A DNA stretch of 27,538 nt from Tychonema litorale BBK16 (GTDB lineage Bacteria; Cyanobacteriota; Cyanobacteriia; Cyanobacteriales; Microcoleaceae). Below, piece after piece: positions 16,399 to 23,711 of this stretch. Position 1 is the stretch's first letter. Each line of letters begins with the position of its first letter. A program made the position numbers and the translations under genes. The notes beneath the pieces were generated by a model. The model did not search any database. It was given only the letters and a program-made list of their open reading frames with translations, and was not told where the DNA came from. The DNA lies in NCBI RefSeq assembly GCF_021648855.1, contig NZ_JAKJHX010000070.1, forward strand, positions 1 to 27,538, written 5' to 3'.

Positions 16399-16500
16399 AT
16401 GAGTCTCAGCCATTTGAAAAAAGCAGTGGTAGAAGAAGAAATCCGTCCAGGCAAATCCGGTCGCGTCCGCTTAAATCTCATACAGCGATTATTGGGATGA
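16399..16500 (+). pseudogene. NfeD-like OB-fold mini-gene, copy C (truncated)
   Basis: Starts with an ATG preceded by a good AGGAG box (16384-16388) and reads MSLSHLKKAVVEEEIRPGKS, then GRVRL. Homology to copies A and B ends there and the frame stops at 16498 after 33 codons. It is more diverged than A is from B (SLSHLKKAVVEE rather than FDNSEKAIVDEA), so it may be the older copy or a paralogue whose 3' half was lost. The break falls just before the hairpin at 16492-16523. Confidence 0.65.
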
Positions 16501-16523
16501 AAAATCTCACATTTTTATCCCAA
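16492..16523. terminator. Hairpin at the end of the NfeD-like array
   Basis: TTGGGAT-g-AAAAAT, loop CTCAC, ATTTTT-ATCCCAA: a 13-bp stem with one bulged base, AT-rich in its inner half. It lies between the plus-strand NfeD-like array and the convergent 3' end of the cupin fusion gene. It could end transcription of the array; it lacks a classic trailing T-run on either strand. Confidence 0.4.
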
Positions 16524-16601
16524 AGCAGAAGGTAGAAGCGCGGACTCGATCCATCCCAAAATTAAGTAAAACTTATCTTCAGGAAAAATTTATCATGTCT
16601 A

Positions 16602-19451
16602 CTATACAGCAAAAGGTGGGTCAGCAAAATTAAATTTCATACTGATTGTGATGTCGTTAAAGTCACCTTTAGCAACAGCACTTGGGGAATCTTCCATGCC
16701 AAAACGATTAGTTCCTAGGGAAATAATATGGCTTGAGCGATCGAGATTAGCTTCCTTGTAAGCAAAATAAGTCGCTGACGATCGCTGTTGCGAATCGAAA
16801 GTTGTCATATACGGCGCGTACAACTTCCCGCTATCCAACAGATAGCTTCCAGAATTACTCAGTTGACCTTGATTTAAAGCACTCGTGTCAAGCTCAATTT
16901 TCTTTGACTTAGATAGAACAACATTCGCGTAATTTGGGTTTTGGGCCGTCACAATTTCACCCGTTAACGGATCTTTGACATCACCTTTCTTGTTGAGGAC
17001 TTCGTAAAGTCCAATCCGATGGGTCAAACCATTAGGCTGGGGACTTTTAGTAATGTCGATGTCTGCTTTGATTTTGCGATCGACAATTGTGGAAGTATCC
17101 AGAACATTGCGCCCCTTAGTCTGGCGATGGCCAATGATATCCTGAAAGCTCTCTACAGGCCCATTTAAGGCGATCGCCCCTCCCGAACCGTCAGAAAACT
17201 GAAAAGACAAACCATCAGCACTTGGCTGTGCAGAAAACTGAGGGTTTTGGAATGAGAACTCGATCGGAGGATTAGCATCCAAAATTGACCCGCCACCAAC
17301 TTTATAGATAGCTAATCTCTCCGTGGTTTCAACAGGAATATTTCGGGAGGTATTAGTAGCACTGGGAGAATTATTAGCAGTGGTATTGAATAAAACGATC
17401 GCTCGTTTCCGCACTGCTTCTAAGTAGCCAATATCTGTAGGCAGAAGACCATTCACCCGATTATTAGCATCATCAACAGCAAACACGCCATATTCAACAG
17501 GTTGATTGCTCGGTTTTCCAGCCGCGAACAAAAGATTAATCCCTACACCGGGCGTATTGGATTTGTTATTGACAGCTACAATCCCATTAGTGGCATTTAA
17601 AGAGACAGATAGCTGTGGTGTATCTTTAAACAGACCAGTGAGCAGATCTACACCGTCTTTCTGACCCTGGTATACACCCGTTAGCGGATCGCTAGCCGAC
17701 GATGTACGAACCGAATCAATTCGGATCTGAGAAACGGTTTTATCTGAGAGTCCATTACCTTCCAGAAGTGGCGAAAAATTTGCAAAAAAATCTTTCGTGT
17801 ACTGTGCCTCTAAGTGATTGGTTAATGCTGCTCCACCAACATACTTCTCGTAAAAAAAGTATTGGTTTGGTTGCAAAGGATCTTCATAAAACTCAAAAGC
17901 GAGATTATTAGATTGTTCGGTGGCTTTAGTTTTTTTTGTCAGATCGTCTACCAGAGATCTGATTCGATCGCGAGTTCCTGCCTTGGCTTTAAATTTGCCA
18001 GTTAAAACTTTCGGACTGTTGACTTCTGTATCCGTTTCGATTATATCAATTGTCGGAGAATTAACTACAGATCCAATTGACTTTAGTCCCTGCTCAAATT
18101 GCTTGTAACTATCCGATTTTTGATACTTATCTAAGTCAGAATACTTGTTCCATTTTTCAATCAATAGCAAATTTTGAGGATTGTTGGGATCTCGGTAAAA
18201 ATCAGTGGAGGAATTACCGTTCTGTTGTTCAGTATTTTTATCGTAATTGCTGACTAAACTTAGCAATTGCTGAGAATTAGCGGCTCCAGCAGAAATACTC
18301 AATCGCTTGATAGGCGCTGGATCTAGCGGAATATTAAACTTAACTGACTTACTGGGAGTATTGGGGGCTGGTGGGGCATAGGTTGGACTTGGGGGCGGAC
18401 TGGGGATAGGTTGAGTATCTTCGGGAATGGCTGGGTTCCAATTACCTCCATTCGCTAAATAACTTCCAAAATTCTGGCTCAGCGAAACATAGTAATTGGG
18501 GAATTGGTTGAAAGCATCTGTCAATCTTTGCTGGTTGTCAATAGACGCTTGTGAACCAGGATTTTTATTATAAAGTGAGCCAATCCCAGCCGCTTCATTG
18601 GCGGTATCACCAAAGATGCCAATACCATTTTTGAAAAAAAATTGCTCAATACCTCCCGGTGTCGCATTTTGATCCTTTCTAGACCAAATCGTTAAAAAAG
18701 TTAGAGGTTCTTTAGTAGGGCTGGCATTTCTGTAGTTGTGGGTATATCCGGCTGGTAAGAAGCCAATTTGCCCTGGAGTCAGGTGTACGTAGTAGAAGTC
18801 TTCAATTTTAGGAATACCATTTTGCCCGGGAATTTCTCCGATTTTATAGGGAGTTTTATTAGCAACGGGTAACCAAGCATCCATTTCCCCTTGCAATAAA
18901 ATGAACCATTCATCTTCAGCCCAGTGAGTGTGAGGAATCGGACCAGTATTGTAGGGAGTAACAGTCAGTCCCATAGTGTAAGGTCGAGCCTGAGATGAAG
19001 TTGAAATAGCCGTTAAATCAACGGGCAAACCTTGTTGAGTTTGGGGATTTAATGCTTGTACAGCAGCCTTGCTGACGCTGGTCATTAAAAATTGTTGCGA
19101 TTCGCCGGCAGGAAAAGAGTCCCACTGATTTGAACCAGGGCTAGTTTCCTGTTGCAATCCTGTATAAAATGATAAATTTTTCCCGTTAGGATCGCCACTA
19201 GGTTCCTTTAAAACATTCGAGTAAGAGAAGTTTTTGGGAATTGGCAATCCAATATTTTTAGGCCATTGGAATTGAGGAGCTTGATTGTAGGGTGCATTGG
19301 GATTATATCTGTCCTCTTTAGAGAAACTAGGCCAGCTAAATCCTGGGGGTAGTTTGTCAGTAGTGGTGCTGGTATTCTGAGTATTGTCCTCAGTGTGGTC
19401 GTGACCAGCGTGGCTAGCTTTGCGGGTGTCATTGTGTTCGATTTCTAACAT
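16602..19451 (-). CDS. Cupin-ABM-ABM-DUF4114-like fusion protein
   Basis: A 949-residue multidomain protein. (1) Residues about 1-100: polar, His/Asp-rich start (HAGHDHTED). (2) Cupin at about 155-260 with both textbook motifs: HxH(X4)E(X6)G with His174, His176, Glu181, and G(X5)PxG(X2)H(X3)N with His238. This is a complete metal site, as in quercetin 2,3-dioxygenase-like cupins. (3) Proline-rich linker, about 346-367. (4) Two consecutive antibiotic-biosynthesis-monooxygenase-like (ABM) domains, about 380-470 and 485-565, each with an FYxDP...YEKW/KY-type core. (5) A beta-rich C-terminal third (about 640-945) ending in FGMEDSPS...GDFNDITI, like DUF4114, found in secreted cyanobacterial proteins. 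No signal peptide is visible, so export would need a C-terminal or other route. Last gene of the minus-strand run. The architecture is unfamiliar to me; substrate unknown. Confidence 0.8.
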   Translation of the reverse strand: MLEIEHNDTRKASHAGHDHTEDNTQNTSTTTDKLPPGFSWPSFSKEDRYNPNAPYNQAPQFQWPKNIGLPIPKNFSYSNVLKEPSGDPNGKNLSFYTGLQQETSPGSNQWDSFPAGESQQFLMTSVSKAAVQALNPQTQQGLPVDLTAISTSSQARPYTMGLTVTPYNTGPIPHTHWAEDEWFILLQGEMDAWLPVANKTPYKIGEIPGQNGIPKIEDFYYVHLTPGQIGFLPAGYTHNYRNASPTKEPLTFLTIWSRKDQNATPGGIEQFFFKNGIGIFGDTANEAAGIGSLYNKNPGSQASIDNQQRLTDAFNQFPNYYVSLSQNFGSYLANGGNWNPAIPEDTQPIPSPPPSPTYAPPAPNTPSKSVKFNIPLDPAPIKRLSISAGAANSQQLLSLVSNYDKNTEQQNGNSSTDFYRDPNNPQNLLLIEKWNKYSDLDKYQKSDSYKQFEQGLKSIGSVVNSPTIDIIETDTEVNSPKVLTGKFKAKAGTRDRIRSLVDDLTKKTKATEQSNNLAFEFYEDPLQPNQYFFYEKYVGGAALTNHLEAQYTKDFFANFSPLLEGNGLSDKTVSQIRIDSVRTSSASDPLTGVYQGQKDGVDLLTGLFKDTPQLSVSLNATNGIVAVNNKSNTPGVGINLLFAAGKPSNQPVEYGVFAVDDANNRVNGLLPTDIGYLEAVRKRAIVLFNTTANNSPSATNTSRNIPVETTERLAIYKVGGGSILDANPPIEFSFQNPQFSAQPSADGLSFQFSDGSGGAIALNGPVESFQDIIGHRQTKGRNVLDTSTIVDRKIKADIDITKSPQPNGLTHRIGLYEVLNKKGDVKDPLTGEIVTAQNPNYANVVLSKSKKIELDTSALNQGQLSNSGSYLLDSGKLYAPYMTTFDSQQRSSATYFAYKEANLDRSSHIISLGTNRFGMEDSPSAVAKGDFNDITISMKFNFADPPFAV

Positions 19452-19555
19452 GATTGCTTAATTGCCAAAAAAGTTTATGCAGGAAATTTTAGAACGTGAG
19501 TTGGAGGGGCTCGAATAATTTCACAAGGCGAGAAGATCGTCGAACTCACGTTTCA

Positions 19556-19915
19556 CTACTGTGCCGATCGCATTTGAGCGACTATCTCATTCAACACCCC
19601 AAAACAACCAGCTACTTTATTGAAGCCAGCATAAACACACATAAACAGCAGTAATTCTTCAATCTCCTCATAAGTAGCTCCCTGCTTGAGAGCCATAGAG
19701 ACGTGAGCTCCAAAGGGGTTCCCAGGGCCAACTTGATCCTGATTCACTACATCTACAGCAATAGTAATCAGAGCTTTTGTTTTTTGATCGATGTGTGGTA
19801 ATCCCCAGGCTTCTCCAGCCACTCTGGTTACAAAATCACCAAATTTGGGATTGATTCCCTTCAGTCCTTCTTGCAGCTCTAAATCATCCAAAACTGCATT
19901 TTTGTAATTTTCCAT
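19556..19915 (-). CDS. Carboxymuconolactone decarboxylase-family protein
   Basis: A 119-residue all-helical protein of the CMD/AhpD-like fold: FVTRVAGEAWGLPHIDQKTKALITIAVDVV, then a central HVSMALKQGATYEEIEELL and CVYAGFNKVAGCFGVLNE. (These are two motifs spread over the length.) The order and spacing are those of the family. AhpD-type members use a CxxC or CxxH; here the position before the conserved His is not Cys (PFGAH), so a peroxidase function by that motif is not supported. A Cys does occur later (about Cys91 and Cys103). The start is ATG with a GGAAGG box upstream. It lies between the exported ABM gene and the cupin fusion; a CMD gene (slr1853) also belongs to the Synechocystis icfG neighbourhood. 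Confidence 0.82.
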   Translation of the reverse strand: MENYKNAVLDDLELQEGLKGINPKFGDFVTRVAGEAWGLPHIDQKTKALITIAVDVVNQDQVGPGNPFGAHVSMALKQGATYEEIEELLLFMCVYAGFNKVAGCFGVLNEIVAQMRSAQ

Positions 19916-20028
19916 GAGGCTTTACCTTCCTAACTAAACTTTACTACGTAGGCATTTCTAAGTAATCTAGGATTTACGCCAATTTTCAGAATTGGTAGAA
20001 TCAGCGGTCAACTATCAACTGTCAACTA

Positions 20029-20496
20029 TTATTTAGGCAACTCATAAGCAACACTGTTAGTGGTATAAACTCTAACAAGCAGAGAACCCTTAATAATTTC
20101 TGAAAATTTGGCCAGCAGCGGCTGAACGTAAGGCTGCTTTAAATGCTCCCTTAAAGCTGTGCGATCTTTCCACTCTTCGTAGTAGATGAAAGAATTTTTT
20201 GCTGTTGGCTGCTCGTAAAATCCGTAGCTGATACAACCTGATTCAGCTCGCGTAGGAGCGAGAGCAGCAGTTGCTAATTTCAGAAATAGCTCCCGCTGTT
20301 CGGGTTTGACTTCAAATCGATTGGCTACAACTAATGGCAGAGTGACATTACTATCCTGTTGCCTGTTTGATGGAACCTGACTCAAGCCTGAAGTGCTGAA
20401 TATTGTTGTGCAAACAAAAGCGGCTAAAAAGAGCCAAAGAACCTTACTGATGCCTCGGAAGCTTTTAAAAAAATATGCTTTTAGCATTTTTTGCAT
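20029..20496 (-). CDS. Exported ABM-domain (YgiN-like) quinol monooxygenase
   Basis: A 155-residue protein. Residues about 1-40 look like a signal peptide or membrane anchor: several Lys/Arg, a hydrophobic core VLWLFLAAFVCTTIF, then a STSGLSQ region suitable for signal peptidase I. The mature part is one ABM domain: VANRFEVKPEQRELFLKLA, then AESGCISYGFYEQP, FIYYEEWKDRTALREHLKQP and a final helix and strand. This is the arrangement of YgiN-like quinol monooxygenases, small dimeric cofactor-free enzymes acting on quinols or polyphenols. A periplasmic location is inferred. The same fold is found twice inside the cupin fusion two genes downstream. Confidence 0.8.
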   Translation of the reverse strand: MQKMLKAYFFKSFRGISKVLWLFLAAFVCTTIFSTSGLSQVPSNRQQDSNVTLPLVVANRFEVKPEQRELFLKLATAALAPTRAESGCISYGFYEQPTAKNSFIYYEEWKDRTALREHLKQPYVQPLLAKFSEIIKGSLLVRVYTTNSVAYELPK

Positions 20497-20575
20497 CTGT
20501 ATTTGATGGTTGCGGAGGTAGTAATTTGAGTAGTGAGCTGGTACAACCCACCTAAGATGCCTCTGACAGAGGCTT

Positions 20576-20607
20576 TAGATTTTAGCAAAACTGCTTGCTA
20601 AAATCTA
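20576..20607. repeat. Perfect 13-bp hairpin between STAS and ABM genes
   Basis: TAGATTTTAGCAA, loop AACTGC, TTGCTAAAATCTA. It lies 22 bases after the stop codon of the minus-strand STAS gene. On the minus strand no T-run follows, so a full intrinsic terminator is doubtful; it may protect the upstream mRNA or partly separate the icfG-like genes from the cupin/ABM group. Confidence 0.55.
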
Positions 20608-20628
20608 AAATCTTTTCTACTAAGGCTA

Positions 20629-20967
20629 TCAGGCGCTTTCGAGTCCGATAGAATCATAATCGTCAACGGCAATGACACCTTGTATAAATCCGGTTTTTTC
20701 CAAGGTATCAAGGATCATTTCTTGAGCGCCAACGACGTAAATATCGACATCAACTCCCATTTTTTGTTTGGCGAAGATCAGGACTCGCAGCCCCGCACTC
20801 GCCATATAGTCTAACCCTTGCAGCATCAGCACTAAATGTTTGGGTTTGTTGACAGCCGCTTTCTCAATCTCGTCTTTGAATATCTGTGCAGAACTTGCGT
20901 CTAATTCGCCAGTCAATGTAATTTTTGCAGCATCACCTGATGATTCTAGAGTTGCAGTGAAAGCCAT
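20629..20967 (-). CDS. STAS-domain anti-sigma factor antagonist (Slr1856/Slr1859-like)
   Basis: A 112-residue single STAS domain. It should act in a partner switch: unphosphorylated it binds an RsbW-like kinase/anti-sigma factor, and phosphorylation on the conserved Ser releases it. The site is visible as YMASAGLRVL, with Ser57 the predicted phosphoacceptor. The start is ATG with an AAGGAC box about nine bases upstream. It follows glgX by 53 bp, and a second STAS gene lies on the other side of glgX. The arrangement STAS-glgX-STAS with a PP2C phosphatase in the same run mirrors the Synechocystis icfG cluster. Confidence 0.88.
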   Translation of the reverse strand: MAFTATLESSGDAAKITLTGELDASSAQIFKDEIEKAAVNKPKHLVLMLQGLDYMASAGLRVLIFAKQKMGVDVDIYVVGAQEMILDTLEKTGFIQGVIAVDDYDSIGLESA

Positions 20968-21020
20968 AATTTTTTGTCCTTTTGAAGATGTTTGTGAGTG
21001 GGATTAAGTTGATGATGAGA

Positions 21021-23135
21021 TTACTTGCCGACTAAGATGACGATCGAGCGATCGCCCAAAAGAATACCGTGCTGGTTTTCTAATTTGGGTTCCGTTCCCG
21101 GTTCCCAAATATCATCTGGAGACGTGCAGCCGGTATTCACAGAAATGTGCCATCGCAACTGTTCCGGCAAACCGGGAATTTCAAACCAGTTCGCCTCCCA
21201 GTGCATATTGATCGCGACATAAATGTAGTTATCTTCAACACTTCCTGCTTTCGCGTGTTTGCCGCAAAGCAGGAAGGCGATGGTGCGACAACTGGGAGAC
21301 CAATCTGCGTTCCAGGCTTTGGTGCCGTGCCAAGTGATATCTGCATAGCCGCTGCCCACATAGTCCCGGTTCTGGAAGTGATATTTATTTCTCAGTACGG
21401 GGTGAATGTTGCGGAAGGCAATGCTGTTTTTGACGAAGCGAAATAGATTGGCGTTGGTTTTTAATAAATCCCAATCCAGCCAATTGAGTTCGTTATCGTG
21501 GCAGTAGGTATTGTTGTTGCCATTTTGACTGCGACCGAGTTCATCGCCCATTAGCAGCATGGGCACGCCTTGGCTGACCATCAGCATCGCGATCGCATTT
21601 CGCATTTGGCGCGATCGCAAAGCATTAATTCCCGAATCCTCCGTCCACCCTTCTGCGCCGCAATTCCAACTGTCATTATCATTGCAGCCGTCGTTATTAT
21701 TTTCGCCGTTAGCTTCATTATGTTTGTCGTTATAAGACACCATATCAGCTAAGGTAAAACCGTCATGCGCCGTAATGAAATTAATTGAAGTAGCGGGGCC
21801 GCGGCCTTGACTCTCGTAGAGATTGGGTGAACCTTGCAAGCATTGTGCCGCATCCCCGACAGTGCCATCTCCTTTCAAAAACTTGCGAATATTGTCGCGG
21901 TATTTACCATTCCATTCCGCCCAACGCCCGTAAGCAGGAAATGAACCAACCTGATACAAACCACCCGCATCCCAAGCTTCAGCAATGAGTTTGCACTTCG
22001 CTAAAATTGGGTCAAATGCCAGTGTTTCCAGCAATGGCGGATTAGATAGCGGATAGCCCCAAGCATCGCGACCTAAAATAGCTGCTAAGTCAAATCTGAA
22101 GCCGTCAATGTGATATTCACTTGCCCAGTAGCGCAAGCAATCCAACACAATATTGCGGACGATCGGATTATTACAATTCAGCGTGTTGCCACAACCGCTG
22201 AAGTTAAAGTAATAACCTTCCGGGGTTAACATATAGTAGGTTTTGTTATCCAGCCCCCGGAATGAGATTGTCGGGCCGCGTTGATCCCCTTCTGCTGTGT
22301 GGTTGAAGACGACATCTAAAATGACTTCAAGGCCATTTTTGTGCAGTTCTTTGACGAGGGCTTTGACCTCATCTACCTGCATTCCTAATTTCCCAGTGGC
22401 GGCATAGCCAGCTTTGGGTGCAAAGAAACCGACGGTACTGTAGCCCCAATAATTGACTAGCAATTCTCCCGTGATGGGGCTGGGGCGAGAGTGTTCAAAT
22501 TCGTCAAACTCATAAATTGGCATGAGTTCGATCGCATTAACGCCCAACTCTTTAAAGTAGGAAATTTTTTCGCGGATGGCGGCAAAAGTTCCCGGATGTT
22601 TCACGCCGGAGGAAGGATGCTTGGTAAAACTGCGGACGTGCATTTCATAGATAACCTGATCCTCCGGTGCAATCTCCAGAGGTCGGTCATTTTCCCAATC
22701 AAAGTCATCAAAACTAATTCGCGATCGATGTTGATAAATATCATTCCAATCCGGCGCTACGCCCCAAATATCTCGGCCGCCAATAATTTTGGCATAGGGA
22801 TCTAGGAGAATTTTGGTTTTGTCAAAGTAATGACCTGCTTGGGGGTTGAAAGGGCCGTCCATGCGATAGCCGTATTCGATGTTTTCGTAATCGATGTCGA
22901 ATACAGTCATGGTAAAGACATTGCCAATGCGGAACTCTTCGGGAAAGGGAATTTCGGCAAAGGGTTCTTTAGCGTGTCTTTTAAACAGCACTAGCGTGCA
23001 GGATGTGGCATAGCTGGAAAATACGGAAAAATTAACTCCTCCGGGTATCAGACTTGCTCCGAAAGGCATCGGGCGACCTACACGCAGTTTAAAATCGCCG
23101 TGTTTGTGAGTGGGGTGAATGTCTATTCGTTCCAT
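21021..23135 (-). CDS. glgX: Glycogen debranching enzyme GlgX (isoamylase type, GH13)
   Basis: A 704-residue cytosolic enzyme that hydrolyses alpha-1,6 branches of glycogen or phosphorylase-limit dextrin. An N-terminal CBM48-type beta domain (about 15-150, with GVNFSVFS and YGYRMDGP) precedes the GH13 barrel. The four barrel motifs are present: VILDVVFNH, DGFRFDLA (nucleophile Asp349), LIAEAWD (acid/base Glu386) and TAHDGFT (Asp458). The length is normal for GlgX/TreX. The ATG follows an AGGACAGGT ribosome-binding region. Its placement between two STAS genes ties glycogen breakdown to the partner-switch cluster; the Synechocystis counterpart is slr1857. Confidence 0.95.
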   Translation of the reverse strand: MERIDIHPTHKHGDFKLRVGRPMPFGASLIPGGVNFSVFSSYATSCTLVLFKRHAKEPFAEIPFPEEFRIGNVFTMTVFDIDYENIEYGYRMDGPFNPQAGHYFDKTKILLDPYAKIIGGRDIWGVAPDWNDIYQHRSRISFDDFDWENDRPLEIAPEDQVIYEMHVRSFTKHPSSGVKHPGTFAAIREKISYFKELGVNAIELMPIYEFDEFEHSRPSPITGELLVNYWGYSTVGFFAPKAGYAATGKLGMQVDEVKALVKELHKNGLEVILDVVFNHTAEGDQRGPTISFRGLDNKTYYMLTPEGYYFNFSGCGNTLNCNNPIVRNIVLDCLRYWASEYHIDGFRFDLAAILGRDAWGYPLSNPPLLETLAFDPILAKCKLIAEAWDAGGLYQVGSFPAYGRWAEWNGKYRDNIRKFLKGDGTVGDAAQCLQGSPNLYESQGRGPATSINFITAHDGFTLADMVSYNDKHNEANGENNNDGCNDNDSWNCGAEGWTEDSGINALRSRQMRNAIAMLMVSQGVPMLLMGDELGRSQNGNNNTYCHDNELNWLDWDLLKTNANLFRFVKNSIAFRNIHPVLRNKYHFQNRDYVGSGYADITWHGTKAWNADWSPSCRTIAFLLCGKHAKAGSVEDNYIYVAINMHWEANWFEIPGLPEQLRWHISVNTGCTSPDDIWEPGTEPKLENQHGILLGDRSIVILVGK

Positions 23136-23220
23136 TACCTGTCCTACTAATTTAAAATTCTGAACAGCGATCGCACCTGGAAAAAACCAAATTTTGACCT
23201 GATTTAATTGACTTTACTGC

Positions 23221-23553
23221 TTACTTCAGAGCCGCTATTCCTGCATCTAACGTGTCGCAAGTTGTAAAAAAGCTGAGAAATCCTGTTACGTCCATTGTAT
23301 CTTTAATTTCCTCAGCAACCCCCACCAATACAAGTTTGCCTTCTTGAGCCGATACCAGCCGATAAAGTGACAGCAGCATCCGTAAGCCAGCACTAGACAT
23401 ATAGGGAACTAGAGTCATATCTAAGAGAATTTTACTCCCAGGTTTTGCCAGAGTCAGCACCTTTTCTTGAACTCCTAGTGCGGTACTAGCATCGATATCT
23501 CCATCCAACTTTACAACTGTTATTTCGGCTGTTTTACTAATTGCAATATCCAC
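23221..23553 (-). CDS. STAS-domain anti-sigma factor antagonist, second paralogue
   Basis: A 110-residue STAS protein with the phosphorylation segment YMSSAGLRMLL (Ser54 the likely acceptor). The start is GTG (23551-23553) preceded by AAGAGG at a good distance; there is no competing ATG near it. It precedes glgX by 85 bp and follows the epimerase gene. It is clearly different in sequence from the STAS protein at 20629, so the two probably have distinct partners, as Slr1856 and Slr1859 do in Synechocystis. Confidence 0.88.
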   Translation of the reverse strand: MDIAISKTAEITVVKLDGDIDASTALGVQEKVLTLAKPGSKILLDMTLVPYMSSAGLRMLLSLYRLVSAQEGKLVLVGVAEEIKDTMDVTGFLSFFTTCDTLDAGIAALK

Positions 23554-23612
23554 GATAAACCTCTTTGTAAATGAATGAGATAGTCCTGAGAGTCCTGGAC
23601 GAAAGAGTGGTC

Positions 23613-23684
23613 AGAAACCGGGTTTTTTGCGACAAGATTTCGTTACAATCCGTAAATTTGCTGAAAAACCCGGTTTCTTTGGCG
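23613..23684. repeat. Inverted repeat (hairpin) between AGE and STAS genes, includes 21-nt repeat copy 2
   Basis: AGAAACCGGGTTTTTT (23613-23628) and AAAAACCCGGTTTCT (23664-23678) form a stem of about 15 bp around a 35-nt loop. The right arm extends into TTGGCG and matches 7883-7903 exactly. It sits within the minus-strand run, so it could attenuate or stabilise rather than simply end transcription. Confidence 0.6.
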
Positions 23685-23711
23685 GAGTATATCAGCCCTG
23701 AAAACTGCTGA

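Noticed and set aside
16093..16413. Minus-strand open frame opposite the NfeD-like copies
   Set aside because: It is antisense to the intact copy B, which has a ribosome-binding site and recognisable OB-fold; the minus-strand product has no family features.
20576..20607. Intrinsic terminator after the STAS gene
   Set aside because: The hairpin is perfect, but no T-run follows on the minus strand, so it is listed only as a hairpin repeat.
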